Below are positions 1 through 37,973 of a DNA stretch of 64,000 nucleotides, piece by piece. Location: NCBI RefSeq assembly GCF_004027225.2, contig NC_044277.2, positions 140,363,057 to 140,427,056 of the forward strand. The letters are read 5' to 3'. The DNA comes from Strigops habroptila (Eukaryota; Chordata; Aves; Psittaciformes; Psittacidae). The notes beneath the pieces were generated by a model. That model did not search any database. It saw nothing but the letters and a program-made list of their open reading frames with translations, and was not told where the DNA came from. A program made the position numbers and the translations under genes. The number at the start of each line of letters is the position of its first letter. The stretch's first letter is position 1.

Positions 1-1444
1 AAGAGAGCAAAGCACCCAGCTCAGTAGTCTTGGTCTCATCAGAGAGAAACAAGCCAAAGCCATCAAGTTACACAGAAACACATTCTCTGATGTTTCCCTT
101 TTGTGATAAAGGTACCTTGAAGTCTTTTTTTTTTTCCTCCCAACAGCATGAGCAGTGGTAAGAGAATTTGAACTTGAGATTTTGGAGGGAAGTAGGCTTT
201 TTTAGTCGTGTAGAATGAAAAGGCATGTTAGGGAGACAGCCTTTTTGTAAATAACAAAACAAAACCAAAAACAGAACCAAAGAGCCATCAGAGTTCAGGG
301 AAGAAATAAATTTAGATGCCTTAAATATGCAGAAGTAAAATTTTGCCAACCTTGTTTTGAGAAGTGAAATTATGAGTCATGAGTAAGGTTTTCCCCTGTC
401 CCAGCCTCCACAAAAAAAGGGCACCCAGTGCAGTAGTTCTTAACATATTGCATGTCTAGTTTTCTAGCTTTGGTAAGGTGCTGTGCTTTGACAGATGCTC
501 AAATGAACTAAATTAAAGATGGCAGGAGCTAAAGTTTCTGTTCAAAAACCTGGAGAGTACCAACTAGTTTAAGATGTTGCCCTAAAACCCAGTTTCACTC
601 TACCACCAGATACTACTGCAGCTGTAAGAGGAAGGGTGGTGGTGATGATACAGGCAGGACTCATTCTTTCAAGCACATTTCAAATTCTGTTTCAAGTTTG
701 CACACAGAATCTAGAGAACTGCTCTGATGCTGGTGCAGACCATGCATCCAGGATTGGAAGCTTTATTTTTTTCCTTCAAGATATAATTTATTCTATACAG
801 TTGTTCATCAGCAGGTCATGCATTGCCCCATGTGCCACCCTTACTGAATCGCTGCAAGGCAAAATTCTATAAGGATCTGATCTATAGTTAATTGCTACTG
901 AAACTTTTCAGCCCACAATTCCATACTCAGAGTCAATTTTAACAAGTATGTTTAAATTTCGGGAGTTCAACGGGCAACACAATGTGTGTTGTTCTTGAGT
1001 AAACTTAGGAGGAAAATATGGAATTCACTAAACCCACTACAGAGTGCAGGAATTGGAAGAGTAACACCATGTGCAGAATAAAGAGGATTTGCCCTCTCCT
1101 CTTCAGCCTTTCAGAAGTTTTCTAAATAATCAGAGAAATTAACATAGGACTTGGCAATTAAAAAAACTAGAGAGCCTGAGCTCATTAAAGTGTGCTTTTA
1201 ACACACGGCACAGCAGAAACCACCCAACTTGGATAAGCCAGTTTTACTCCAAGGAATAAACATCACAGACTTATCTATTTCCTCCTGGAAACAATGTTTT
1301 AAGGAAGTTTAAATATCTACCAGTGATATTATTCACTGAGAGGTAAAACATAAAAGCATGTTTTAAGACATTTTACACCACATCCTTATGTTTCACTGTA
1401 AATAAAAAAAGAACACCATGGCTTCAATGAAAGTTAGTTAAATT
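1..1444. other. Intergenic sequence downstream of DYNC1LI1
   Basis: This is AT-rich sequence beyond the likely 3' end of DYNC1LI1. I see no coding exon, RNA gene or recognisable repeat. Further AATAAA-type signals on the minus strand (complement of tttatt near 762 and 788) leave open a longer alternative 3' UTR. In other vertebrates the next gene on this side belongs to the CMTM cluster, but nothing of it is visible here. Confidence 0.5.
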
Positions 1445-2258
1445 TGAATGCAGAGAATACTTTATTAACTGATTACAGTTTTGATGACCAATTTTAAACC
1501 ATAACTAATGCGGGAGACATAGTGGGGGACATTAAGGCTGAGCCATATATATATAGACAAATCTGGATACTGATAATCTGTACATTTAACCTCTGCTTTT
1601 TCTTTATACATCTTTTATTCAGTGTCTGAAATTAAACAAAGAGAAAAAAAATCCCCTGGCCACTAATTTAGTCTTATATCTGAATCAGTTTCTGCATGGG
1701 TTTTTGAACGCAGAGTAAATCTCAGTGGAGATCAGGCAGATTTTTTTAAGCCATACTCCAAATGAAGTGTTCAAGTGTAACTGGAGTGTGGCGTTGTTAC
1801 AGCTTCGTGCAATTCTTTTTCTCTTCCAAAACCCAGTAGTTGTTCTCTCATGTAGAGGTTAATCTATTTAAGGTAGTCTTAAACTTGCCTAAAAGGTTGG
1901 GAAGTCAACATAAATTAAGTGCCTGTGGTGTGCATGGGTTTTCCTGCTCTAAGCAGCCCCTATCACTTAGGTGGACATACTTGCAATTTTACAGAATTAC
2001 GCTGACTTTTCAACAAAACCCAGAAGCAAATCATGTTACTATTCTCGCACTGCGGACAGTACTCCTACGTGATGTGATAACCGTCTCCCGGCTGTACAGC
2101 TCCCTTTTGTAAAGTTGGGCAACACATGTGAAAGAAAGACAGACATCAGTTGTGTTCTGAAAGGTATTTCAGTTCTTTAGTTCCAGTCACTGAAGGAAGA
2201 GGCAGAGGCAAGTTTGAATTATCCCACAAAACTCAACAATTGGTTTTATTTGGTGTCT
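1445..2258 (-). other. Probable DYNC1LI1 3' untranslated region
   Basis: This segment follows the DYNC1LI1 stop codon on the minus strand and runs to about 20 bases past a canonical poly(A) signal. Other AATAAA signals sit at 2245-2250 (only 9 bases after the stop) and 1614-1619, so shorter isoforms are possible. The end is inferred from the signal and from a T/GT-rich stretch just downstream, not from transcript data. Confidence 0.5.
1461..1466 (-). terminator. Candidate poly(A) signal of DYNC1LI1
   Basis: The minus strand reads AATAAA here. It is followed about 50 bases downstream by a GT/T-rich stretch (TGGTGTTCTTTTTTT), the usual layout of a cleavage and polyadenylation site. Alternatives at 1614-1619 and 2245-2250 are equally canonical hexamers. 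Confidence 0.45.
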
Positions 2259-26127
<23,869 letters not shown>

Positions 26128-26560
26128 CTTCGCTGCCTCCTCCCTGCCCCTCCGCCTCCCTGAGACACGGAGCGGGCGGCGGCGCCGCGGCGGCTGACAG
26201 GAACCCGGATGTTGGGAGGGCGGGGGGCGGAGCCCCATCCGCCAGCGCTTCCCCCTCCGCCGCCCCTTGAGAGGGCGCCGCGCCTGAGCTGGGGTACCTG
26301 CTGCGCGGGTCCGCCCTTATCGGCTGGCTGGGGGAGCACAGCGAGAGGGAGCGAGTACTTTCCTTTGGGCTGTCTGCAGTGCGGGTCCCAGCCCCGCGGG
26401 AAGGGCCGTCCCGTCCCGTCCCGGGGGAGCGGCCGCTGTCTGCCTTTGCGCCCGTTGCCGCGGTGAGGTGGCGTTGCGGCAGAGCGCCCGCTGTTCCCTA
26501 GGCAGCCGCAGCCCTGGAGGAGGCACCTCGCATCCAGGAAAGTAAGTGCGGCTGGGGGTG

Positions 26561-29500
26561 AGACGTGCCTTTTGGGGAGGATAGGGGTGTCCTCTCTTCT
26601 CCGAGAGGCCTGCCTGTTGTTTGTTCCCTCACAAGAATCGTTTTAGAGTTGGGAGAAGATGGGTCAAATCACTATCGTTTTCACAACTCGGTTCCTGCTA
26701 GAAGTCCCAGAAGAAGCAAGCAAAGCAAGCATGTCAACTCTTTTCCCCCAATTTACAGAGGTAACATGTTTGCTAGGATAACACATGAACGGCTTTAAAT
26801 GCTTTACAAACTCCGTGGGCGAGTTTTACCCCTTCGATTCAGGGAAAACCTGATACAGGGGATGCTTCCTTGTGTACATCTCCCCTAACAAAGGATGAAT
26901 GTTCTCAGAGCCCCTGGATGTACAGAAAGGTAATGTCAGTATTAACAACTTATGTATGACAGCAGTTTCTACTGAAGTTTTTTTTTCTTGCCCCTGCGTT
27001 TATTTATTCAGAAAAGACTGCTTTTAAAGTAATATTTTAAACTAGGATTTTTTTATTATTACTTTTAACTCTATGTGTTTCTCTCAATGGCTTTCTGTTG
27101 CTTTGCAGTTGAAACTAAAGATGTTCATTTTGTGTGTTGTTTTAGTAGAGATCAGGTGTTGGAATTTGTAGGTCACTAGTCATGAAAGTAAATTTCAGTG
27201 AGGCTCATTAAGTATAAAATAGGTGCCATATACTGAATGACAGGTACTTGTCATACTGGAGGCACAGGTCCATGACAGTTATTAGACCAAAGCATTTGTT
27301 GTGGACAGAAGGCAGCTGCAGAAAACTGTCAAAGTTTTGGTGGAGATGTGTCGCCCAGTAAATAGTTTTGACTAAACAGAGGAGTGCTGCTGAAAAGCCA
27401 CCAAGAAAAAAACACTTGATGCATGGCTCTGTAAGGCCTCCTTGTGGCCTCCTGTGAATTCCCTTCCTCTGTTATCTCTGGTTTTCATCACTGTCAGGTC
27501 AACTGATTTAAATCACTGTAGTAGCAGAAAATTGATTACTGGAATGGTGGAAGAGCTCTTCCGATTTAGTGAGTTGAATCAGCTTGTGGAAAAGGGTTTG
27601 CTGAATGGCGGAGCCAGAGCATAGGGTGGGGAACAGAACTGATCCGAGAGTAAGGTGAGAAGGAAGAGCAGAAGAGTTTGAATTTGGAAAGCAGTGAGAT
27701 GGGAATGCCATTTCAGTGACAGCAAACAGTTAGGTTGGCTCAGTTGCAGGTCAAGCTGCAGTTCTAAGAGAAAGGAAAAACTGAACTTAAAACCCCAACA
27801 GGTTCTATAGTACATTTCCTAGCTGAAATTATTTCCAAGAGTCCATGCTGCTACCTACTTCAGTCAAAAAGGATTACATTGGTTTTAACACAATTTGAGA
27901 AATAGCTTGCTATTTATCCTGGTGTGTAGTCTTGAGAATTTTGTGAAGCCTTTCCAAAAAGTGTAAAATCTCTAAAATTCAATGAAATAGCTTATAGCAC
28001 CTCACTCACAAAGGCACTGAAAATAACGGGAGTGTTAAACTACTTCATGTTGCTCATTATTTTAAATGATGTTCCATATCATATTGTTTGCATGTGAATT
28101 ATATAAAATTAAGGTATGTAAATGATATTCCCGTATGACTTTTTTGAAACCAGAGTGTGTATGATGGTAAATAATAACTATGTGAAATTTGTAGAAAATA
28201 AAAGGCTATATGGAAAAATAATAAGAGCATGTTGCTTTGTGCTTAATAGGGAACATACTGATGTTGAGAAAAGATTGTGCAGTTTTCCTGCTTTTCTACT
28301 TTTATAGAGGCTAATGTTGCGAGCTGGGAAAAAGAAGCAAACAAACATGTATCTGGTGATTGTAAATCTACCAAAGATTATTCACAGTGAGGGAGATCCC
28401 ACCTCTTTTCTTTCTCCCCTCCTTCTTTCCCTGACATCCATTCACTCTGGAGTCTTTTTAAGGTGGCTTCACTGTCTCATGCTCTTGTAATGGAGGATTT
28501 TGCTGTGTCCCTTTGAAAGAGATGCGTACAATCAAAATTCTCTGAGGATTCACTCACCAGCTTGTCACACCTGACAGTTCTGGTTGTGTGGTATATTTGC
28601 TACCTTTACAAGAAGCAATCCCTCCCTCCTATTCTGCCTCCTCTCCATTTTATTTCTGTCTCAGGAGCTGCAGGGGAGAAGGTGAAAATGGAAATGCTTG
28701 GTCATCACACTCTCAGGTTAGGTTAAAAAATCAAAATGGAAACAAAAATGTTGAGAGAATCAGGTCTTCATCAACTGCATTATGCTGATACGGTATCTCA
28801 ATTGAATTATTCATAGAGTTAGCTGTGCAGCATAATAGGAAGAGGAAATTAAGGAAAAGCCTGTAATGAAGATGAAGCAACCATAGAAAAGGGGGGAGGG
28901 AATCAATAAGACATTATTTCCTGTCCTCTCCTATGAAATAACTTTCTGTCTGGCAAAATGATCTTGTGAATGTATAGGAACAACATTCCACACAGCTTTT
29001 TCCAAAAGGTAACTGTGGACAGGAACTGATGTTAATGATACCTGGCAAACATAAAAGCCTCATTTTCTGCTACCTCACTCAACCTGTAGCTATTTATCCA
29101 GACTATCAAATTGTCAGTTTTGAAGATAAAAGTTTAAAGTATGTTTTCATTTCTAAAACTGCCATTTTGATTTGATAGTATCTTACACCCAGTCAGTGTT
29201 ACAGTTGCAGAGTAGGTATGAGTATACAAGACAAATGAAGATAATGAAGAATCAGGTCCATCAACTATGATGAGAAATAACATTGTTTCAGCTGTTGATT
29301 GTTAGCAACAGTTTTAACCTGAAAAAGCATTGCCAATGGCTTAACTACATGCAAGGGCAAACTATGACATCTCATTGGTGAAATAGTGTCACTTCCTAAT
29401 ACAGGCAAGATCCACATCACTGTGAGCTGCCCTGGGGTGATGATAAAGTGCAGACCCTGAGAGGGAGTCAGTTGTGTAGCTGTGAGCTCGCTATGCCATG

Positions 29501-30888
29501 CTGACCGAGGAAGGACCAGCACCTCCTGTGCACAGCTCGCAGTGACTGCAGGAATGGGCTCATGGTTTCTCTCGTATTCTGTGCCTTTTCACTTTCTGAT
29601 GTGCTTTGAGTATTCTGTACCTCTCTGCTTGCTCTTAACAGAGGGCTGCTTGTTGGCTGTCTCTCCTTCACATAAACACTGATGTCTGACTTAGCATTGC
29701 ATGAAATCCAAAAAGTAATGGGCCAGCTTCTCTGCATCTATTGTCAGTGGCTAAATACTATAAAATTGGTTATGAATTTAGAATGCATTTTTGTCATAAG
29801 CCTATGGAAATGAATTGTTATATTCAATTACATTTAAAAGATCCATTTTGGGTTGTTGGAGAGATTTTGCCTTTAAGGCAAAACTGCCTTCTTAGTAATG
29901 TTGACCTTCTGTTGAAACCAAAATCATAAAGGTCACAGTGCTCAATGCATACCAGTAGTTCACTGTGCAGAAAGCATCTCTTTGAAAAGACAGCAATGAA
30001 AAAGCAGAATACGTAAAATTTCCAACAGGATGTTTTGTTGCCTTTGGCTGTAGTTTATTTAAAAGTACAAAAATAAACCTTAAAAAGAGAAAGACAGAGT
30101 GATTTTTCATTATCTGTTGATCTGAATTTAAGTGCAATCAATATCCAGAAAGCATCCAGGAAGGTGGTAATGACTTCTGAAAGTGATTTTAATGGTATCA
30201 ACAGCTAATCACCTGAAATTTAATCTTGAAAGTGAGTTACTGGTAATTTTCCTTCTTCACAGTGCTTAAGTTATTCTGTCAGGAAATGAAAAATCTTGTA
30301 TCACTTAGCTGAGCAGATGACAACAGCACACATTGCAAATGGGCAACTTCGACACAGAATTAATATTTCAATCTGTATGCTGACATTTGTTAACTCAAAC
30401 TGCGTGGATAATACCTGGGGTAACAAACACATCTCAGGAGACCTAATGGAATGAATCCATACTTAATACTAGATTATGAGCAGTTTTACATATCACATTT
30501 GTGTGTTTTGTTTGACTAAATGTAGTCTTGTTATTCACCAATTACGGTTTTTTTGCTGGTTGGTAATACAAGCTCTGCAGAGCATGCAGCAATGTACCAC
30601 TTCTAAATTTATTTTCTACGTACTGCACTGTAAATTTTTAAGAATGTGCAGGGCTAAATAATTTTATGAAGCAGAGTATTATGGCCTGCTGCAAAGAAGA
30701 TAAAGACTTTTATTTCACAGAGACAATGCTTTATTTCTTCAATCTAAATTTGTTACCATTCTGAAGCAGATGCAGCAGAACACCTTAACACGTGTTTAAG
30801 TACACCCTGAAATTTACTTGGAAGCAATGGAATTTAAGATGTTCTTTACTTGTCTGGCTGATGAGTAAACATATATGCTTGCTGTGCA
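26561..30888. other. Intergenic region between DYNC1LI1 and CNOT10, left part
   Basis: AT-rich sequence upstream of the DYNC1LI1 promoter. I see no coding exon, RNA gene or nameable repeat; short frames are consistent with chance. Confidence 0.6.
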
Positions 30889-31206
30889 TTTATGGAGACA
30901 AGGATGTTGTGTGGGAGAGTGTCAAATGCTTTGCACAAGTCCAGGTATACGATGTCAGTCGCTCTTCCCTTATCCATCGTAGAAGGCCACCAATTTTGTC
31001 AGACACAATTTTCCCTTAGTGAAGCCATTTGGCTGCCACCAGTCACCTCCTTATTGTCCTTGTGCCTTAGCACAATTTCCAGGAGGATCTGCTCCATGAT
31101 CTTGCTGGGCACTGGGGTGAGACTGACTGGCTGGTAGTTCCCCAGGTCTTCCTTTTTTCCCTTTTTAAAAATGGGGGTTACATTTCCCCTTTTCCAGTCA
31201 GCAAAA
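30889..31206 (-). mobile_element. CR1 LINE reverse-transcriptase fragment, degraded
   Basis: Translated on the minus strand this gives [16 protein letters not shown], then [20 protein letters not shown] and, further on, IVYLDLCKAFDTLPHNIL. These are the conserved finger and palm-entry motifs of CR1-clade reverse transcriptases. A TGA interrupts the frame after LRENCV, and the expected linker is garbled, so it is dead. Both ends are truncated. Confidence 0.9.
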
Positions 31207-34200
31207 TGAGAGTGTTCAGAGAGACAATTAATGCAGAGTATCTAAATAAAGTGCAAACATGTACTCAGGCTACCTTGCAATAATTTATATAAACATGAAA
31301 CATGCTCTTGTAAGCAGGGGCTGCCACGCCATCACCTAACTACTCTGTTGTGTGGTCTGAGAATCTCATCGGCGGGACTTGGTTTCTAATTGGTCATTTC
31401 CCTTGGGCCCAGTCCTCAGGTGGCATTTTCAAAACTATAAAATCCTGAAAAGGGGCTCGTGTTTCAAATTTTTGAGTCCTCCTTTGACACTAAGCATTTT
31501 TAGCTGCCACTTAAGAAAGCATTCTGGAGTGCTTAACTTGGAAAGAAATAGTCTAGTTATGTGAGTATTGTATTTAATATATTGGGTTTAGGTTTCCATC
31601 ATTTCAGTGGTTTAATGATCTTGAGACCTACTCCAATTTTATCCTCCTCTGCACTGGAGACATTACTTGTTTCGTTACAGGCTTTGTTACTTGCCAAAAG
31701 ACATCTCTGTTTTCAATTTGCTATCTGTTAAAAATTAACTTTGGAGTATGTTTTATTTATTAACACAAACTGATGTGATTCCCTCCATCTTTCCCTTCAA
31801 AACTCTAGTCATTGAAGGTCTACAGAGTTCAGAAATATATATGTACACACACTTAAACTAGTGGGTTAGAAATTGATATTTTAACTAAACGATATGTTGT
31901 TTCGTATGTTGGAGGAGGATATTCTCTTCCGTATTTCTCTTTTTGTGAATTGTGAATAGTATTTCTGGTAAAGATGATGTCATTTTCAATAAAACTGCCT
32001 CTTAAAATCCGCCTCATCCTCACAACTGCGTAAGTGGATGAATTTGGTTAGTATAATCAAGTAAAGTAAGACTAACCTGCGTTCTATTCTGTGAATTGAT
32101 AGAAAAATATAGCCCAAACAGAAGATAAACAAAATTTGCAATATTGAGAATTGCCTTGGAATAGCCTCACAGTGTCTTAGGATGTTTGAGGGAAAAGTTA
32201 TTAATGTGATGAGAGGAGAAATACTGGCAGTAAGAGTTCCCACTTGAAAGCAAACCTTAAAGAAATAATGTATTGAGTAAGCAGAATTATAAAGGTTCTT
32301 TAGAGTGGAAGGAGGCCTGCTTTTTGGGGAGAGGGAGTTTGGCTTTTATTTGAGTGCTGACGAAATCTATCCTTGTGTTGTATTGAGATGTTATGTGTAA
32401 AACCAATTAGCAGAACTGCACCCAGAGTGATGTATTGTCCAGGCACATTTTTAACCTATAAGGCAACATTTAAAAAGTAGTGAGTGGACAAAATTGGATC
32501 TCAGCATCAGGCAGTTGTAGCTGTCCTTAAGATAAACAGAGTAATGGGACAGGGCCATGGCCCTTTGCCTGGCTGGCTAAAAATAAACGCTGTACACACT
32601 TCATATGCATCCCTCTCTTCAATGTGCGGGAGGAGAGAAAAATCCACAGGGGAACAGATGCTTCGGTTTTGTCGCTCTCACAACACCCTCCCAGGTTCCT
32701 CCCCGCCCTTCGCTCACTGAAGCTGCAGACAGTAGTCAATAGGCCTCTGTTTAATTCTTAATCCCTATATGATGGGAGCAGGTCTATGGATGTAGCCGAG
32801 GATTAACTGGTCTTTTAAACTAAATAATTCATTTGTGATGCAGACTTTTATATATTTAAAAAAAAAAAAAAGCCCCAGATTTTTTAATACATTTTTTAAA
32901 CATATATTTATTTACTCATAATAAAGGAAAAAAAATCTTGCACCTCATGGCTGATTTTTCTCATTACTTTGGTAAGAATCTTCCCAAAGGAAAGGTTCAA
33001 ATCTTACTTCAGGGAGGTATTGTGCTATGAAACTGATTCACAGCAAGAATACCCAAGTGCCTAAAAGTACCAAGGAAAATAAAGGAAAGAAAGATTCCTA
33101 TTTCATCCCTTCTGCATATTTTATAAGAAGTTACAGATTGGGTTGTTTGTGGGGTTTTTTGGTCAAAACAGTGTTTATTGCTAGTTGTGCAGTGTTCTGT
33201 TTCTCATTGGGGGTTGTTGGGTTTGGTTGAATTCTTCTTTTTCTCCAAATTCTTTGCATGTGCAAATGCAATGTTGCATCTGTCTTTAAGATGATGATTT
33301 ATAGTGGAAACTTGCTGAGCTTTGATTGTAGGAATACAGTGAAAGTGTTTTAGCAAAGTACGCTGAGGCTTTGAAATGGCTATTGATGTTTATTAATGCA
33401 ATATTCCCTGGTTTGGAAAGAGGTTAACAGCAGCTCCTCACTTCACATCACATTGCAGTCAGATTGCATCTGAAATGTCAGATTGCTTTGTTTTGCCTTT
33501 GAACAGACATTCAAAATGCTGGTCAGGAACGTTAAGGGCTTGTTGGATAGGTGTATGGTTCAGTGGTGGTGAGGCACGTTGTGGGGCTGATTCTTCTCTT
33601 GACTTGAACTAAATCATGTGGAACCTCTCTTAAACCAGAGGTATTGCAGCAATGCAAAATGAGAGTGAAAGGATAGTCAAGCATGGAAACTTTCTGCAGG
33701 CTGTTCCCTCTTACTCACTCATTTCTTCAGCATGTGAGGAGCACAGAATCCAGGTACAGTGCCAATAGGACATGTATCATGATGGCAGAAAGGGAATGAG
33801 GAGGTACCACTGCCCTGCTTCCTCTGCTAAGCAAATACAGATCTCTTTCTATAGTCTGATTTCAGTTATGTGTTATAGATTTCCAAAATTTATCTTAAGG
33901 TATAAATTGCTTTAAACATTTTGTGGTTTTATATTGTGGTAAATACGTATAGTCCGCATATTTGACTTTAATATTTTGCCTTGCTTTCATAAGAACAAAT
34001 ATGCATATACAGCTATTACTGATCTGTGTTTATATTCAAGAACTAAATTTAAACTTGTGCAGAAGGCCACACGTTAAAAAAAAAAAAAAATCTCAATATT
34101 AAATGTTTTTTTAGTATGTCCTTTCTCCTAATCAACTGTGTCTTTCACAGCCCTTCTTCTCTCTGCATTTTAACTCTAAAACATGAATGCCCCTCATCCT

Positions 34201-36051
34201 TTCATCCACCAAGTCACTCTGGGCCGTTAGGGTCCTGGAGCTTCTCATGTTTTCTTTGCTTTGTAAGAAAGCTTTTCCTACGTCCCTGTGTTATGAACAC
34301 CTTTCTGCCCTCAAATTCTTTTGTAAAGATTTATATTGATCTTTGTGCTGGTCTTCCCTTCATTCTTGTGCCAGGACAAAGCCCGCTATCCAAACAATTG
34401 CTCTCATTCCCATTCCTAGACTCCTGCCTTTCCTCAATCCGAAACAAATGCTAACTAATATGACAGTGAAGCATTCAGTCATATAAATGGTAGACTTCCT
34501 GAGACTGTTCTCTGTGCAGTGTCTGTTAGTGACTCGCAGGAACAGATCTGCAGTGTGGAACAGAGCCAGAGAAGCCATGAAGAATGGAAAGTGTCCAGGC
34601 TGGCTAAGCAAATTGGATTGTATAGAGCAAAGATTGGAATGTGTGAGAAATTAAGATAGACTGTTCTTGAAAAGGAAAAAAAAAGTGCAGAACCATTGTG
34701 AAGTGTTCTGTCAATCTTCATTTCCTACTGTTATAACTGCATTTCTTCCCTTCTTGGGCATCTCTTAGGAACTTGGTGATGATGATACCAGTTAACTGCC
34801 ACTACTGTATTAAGGAGATGTTTCTTCCAAAATGATGAGGGATGTCATTCTTATAATGGAGTTGTCGCTAAGCTTCAGTCATGTGGTGACTCCTAGGGCT
34901 GAGCATTCCAGCAAAGCTGTCGGTGCAAACCCTGAAAATCTTTTCACTTTGCAAGTCAAAGATTATCATAGGTTTTGATATTATCAAAACATTGGAGCCT
35001 GCTCCATGGAAATTCTGCATTCCAGAAAGGCAAATCAGTACGGAGTCAGTGAGGAAAAGAGTATGGTAATCCATGGGATTAGAAGTGTACATCGTGAGAT
35101 TAGGAGCATAATTACACTACACAGTGAAGTATAGAAATAATCAATCTAACCACCACTAAACTATTTCCAGAAGTGAACTAGTACAGCCATGTTAGTTTGG
35201 CATTGGATACATGTGGAGGAAGATTGGCTGTCTTGGTGATGGCACATCGGCTCAAAAGGAATGTGCTCACAGATTTTATACAGCTCTTGGAACCAGGGGC
35301 ATATAGGTCTAGAGTATCTGCAGTGTGCTGCACTGACTGGCATGGGTTCCAGTCAGCTTGAACCTCTTCACGTTGAATACCATGTTGTAAGATAGATGTG
35401 CTGTAAAGGATCTTGATTAGCCAGGCAAAATTATTATTAACAGAAAATTTTATTCTTTCTCTGAATATACCACCAGAGAGAGAAAGCTCTGTTTAAACTA
35501 AGGGACAGTGTTAGTAGAAGAGTGTAAGTCACTGACTGACTAGGAATACACTGAGTCTAAAAATCAAAAAGGATTTCCTGTCAGGACAGAGATGCTTTGA
35601 GATTGCCATCTGAATGAGTAGTTGTAAAAGGGAATTTGGTCAACTTCTGAAAAGGATTAAATGATGTGACTGTAAGTGAAAGACTGGATCGTTTGCAGCG
35701 ATTCAGGAGTTCCCTTCTTGTCCTGTGTTCCTATGTCTCGCAGTTCAAGTGTCAGAGTCAACAATAAATTCCACTATTGAATAATCTGGGAAGAGCAGAG
35801 TCCTAATTATAACCTTGTGGAATAATAACCTGTTCTTATCTTTGTACATATATATAGACACAATAGTTGAAATATATTTCAGTTAACACAGTTAACAGAG
35901 TTGAGGGGTTCTCTGGAAGCCAGAGTATATAACCTTAAAAATATGTAGGGAATTGGGCTTCTTCAGCTGTACAATTAATGAAACAATTTTGTTCAATCTT
36001 GTTTCTTTTTAAATAACAGTGATAGAACCAGAGAGGTCCTGGTCACATTTC

Positions 36052-36092
<41 letters not shown>

Positions 36093-37973
36093 CCAAACAA
36101 TATATAACATTATTTCAGTCATTCCAGTCGTGAGGTCTTGAGAACTGCTAAACTCAGCCAGACCTGACCTAGTATCCTGTCTTAGTAAATAGATACTTCC
36201 AGAAAAAATGCATGGAGGCAGTCATGCTTACGTGATTTTTCCATCGTGCTCTTCTAGCATGCAGTGGCTGGGAGGCCCTTGCTTAATAGTTACTGCTGAG
36301 CTGCTGAACAGAATGCTGGGTTCATGAAGTCATGATTTTTTTAATCCATATACAGTTTAAGCCTTGCAATGTCTAATGAAAATTAATTTGGTTTATTATT
36401 ACCAAAAAATGTGCATGCCTTCCAATATTTATATTATGAAAACTAGTGATAACTGTCCCCCCCTCCCCTTTTTCATAAACTTCATGACTTAATACATCTC
36501 TATCATATCCTTCAGATATTATTTCTATTTCTACCATAACCTTTTTGATAATGGAATGACTAAAGCTGCATATGGTATTCATAATGTGTCTGTGGCTTGA
36601 ATGTATACAGGGTGGACCTTTTGTGTTTGTTCTCTGTTAATTTTTAAATAATTCCTAAGTTTCTGTTTGCTTCTTTAAGCACCAGGTGTGTTCAGATTTC
36701 TTTCCTGGTGATACTAACACCCTGTGTATATATGTATATGTGTATTTTCCCTTCCTCTCGATGTGCATTACACTTGCTGACATTAAATAGCCTCTGGCAT
36801 TTTATCTCCCATTCAGTATTGAACCATTCTCTGAAGTTTTTCATAGCCAGCTTTAGATTTCCTCAGCCTAATAATTTTGTGTCATCTGTTGTGGTTTGGT
36901 GGTTTTGTGGGTTTTTTTCCTGTTTGGTTTTTGGTTTTGTCCTATTATGTGTGTACTTTTCTACATCATGTATGAATATATTGAAGGGCCCAGATCTCTC
37001 AATTGGGCCTATGTCCGTGAATCCTGATACTTTCCTAGTGTGAATATTTCATTCTGAAGAATACAAGCCATATAAAGCTTGACTTATAAAAATCACTCAT
37101 CCTTTTTTTCCCCTTCTTCCTAAAATGAAATGTTACCATTTTAGTTTAATTGTTTATTTATTGCATAAGTAGATGCATTTTTAATTCATCTTCATGATGT
37201 AGTTCTGCTATTCGAAAGATTCATCAGGCGATGGGAAAATGACAACAAACATTCACTGCTGTTTGATGATTTAATTATCACATATATTGAGTTTAATGGC
37301 TTTAACATTTTTATTTTATCAGAGTATGGGATTCTGGCATGTACCGACAATTGAGAGTGATTGTCAGGAAACAGCATATAGAATAAACTGTTCTTTTTAT
37401 TTGTTGAATTACAGCATATAAAGGTTGTCTTTGACTCTCTACAATCTTCTATTGGCTTAATCCACTATGCTTACTTATTAAGCTATGAATACCTGCAAAT
37501 CCTTTAAAGGATTAACTGTATCTGCCTGCTAAGCTTTCCAAGACAGTTAAAAATAACTGCAGGCTGATTCTACTGACACACTAAAACTTGGACCTGCTCT
37601 ATATTTTGTTGTACTTGCTGCTGCTTTGGCAGATGCAATGTAGTCTGGAGGTACTTTAACCTTCTATGAAGACTGGTTGACCAAGTGCTCTTGAAACCCC
37701 TGTTTATAACTAGCAGTTGTTTTCTCTTACAGCCCATAAGAGAATCAGCATTTTTGTCTCATGAAAAATGCCAGTGACCAAGGACATCTAAGATGGAAAA
37801 AGAAATTCAGCTTAATACCAGTGCCTGAAATAAAGGATCTTTCTCTGTAGAAAAGGCCATGACTTACACAAGGTGGTCTGCAGTATAGTCTATAGTCCTT
37901 TATATATGGTATGGCTTTTGCTAGCTGCAGTCCTTGACTTCAGCAAATATGGATCTTCTCCACATTTACAGAA
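31207..37973. other. Intergenic region, central part
   Basis: AT-rich sequence. It contains A tracts at about 32,860 and 34,077, a 36-base A tract at 36056-36091, TTTGG-type low-complexity at 36,890-36,950 and a CCAAT/TATA-like arrangement at 31389-31442. I find no supported gene. Confidence 0.6.
36056..36091 (+). repeat. Poly(A) homopolymer, 36 bases
   Basis: A pure run of 36 A. No flanking target-site duplication or retrotransposed gene body is evident upstream, so I treat it as a simple repeat. Confidence 0.95.

Noticed and set aside
32990-33010. tRNA T-loop-like sequence GGTTCAAATC
   Set aside because: There is no A box, acceptor stem or anticodon arm at the right distance upstream.
36056-36091. 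A tract as the tail of a processed pseudogene or SINE
   Set aside because: No gene body, SINE-like sequence or target-site duplication can be recognised beside it.
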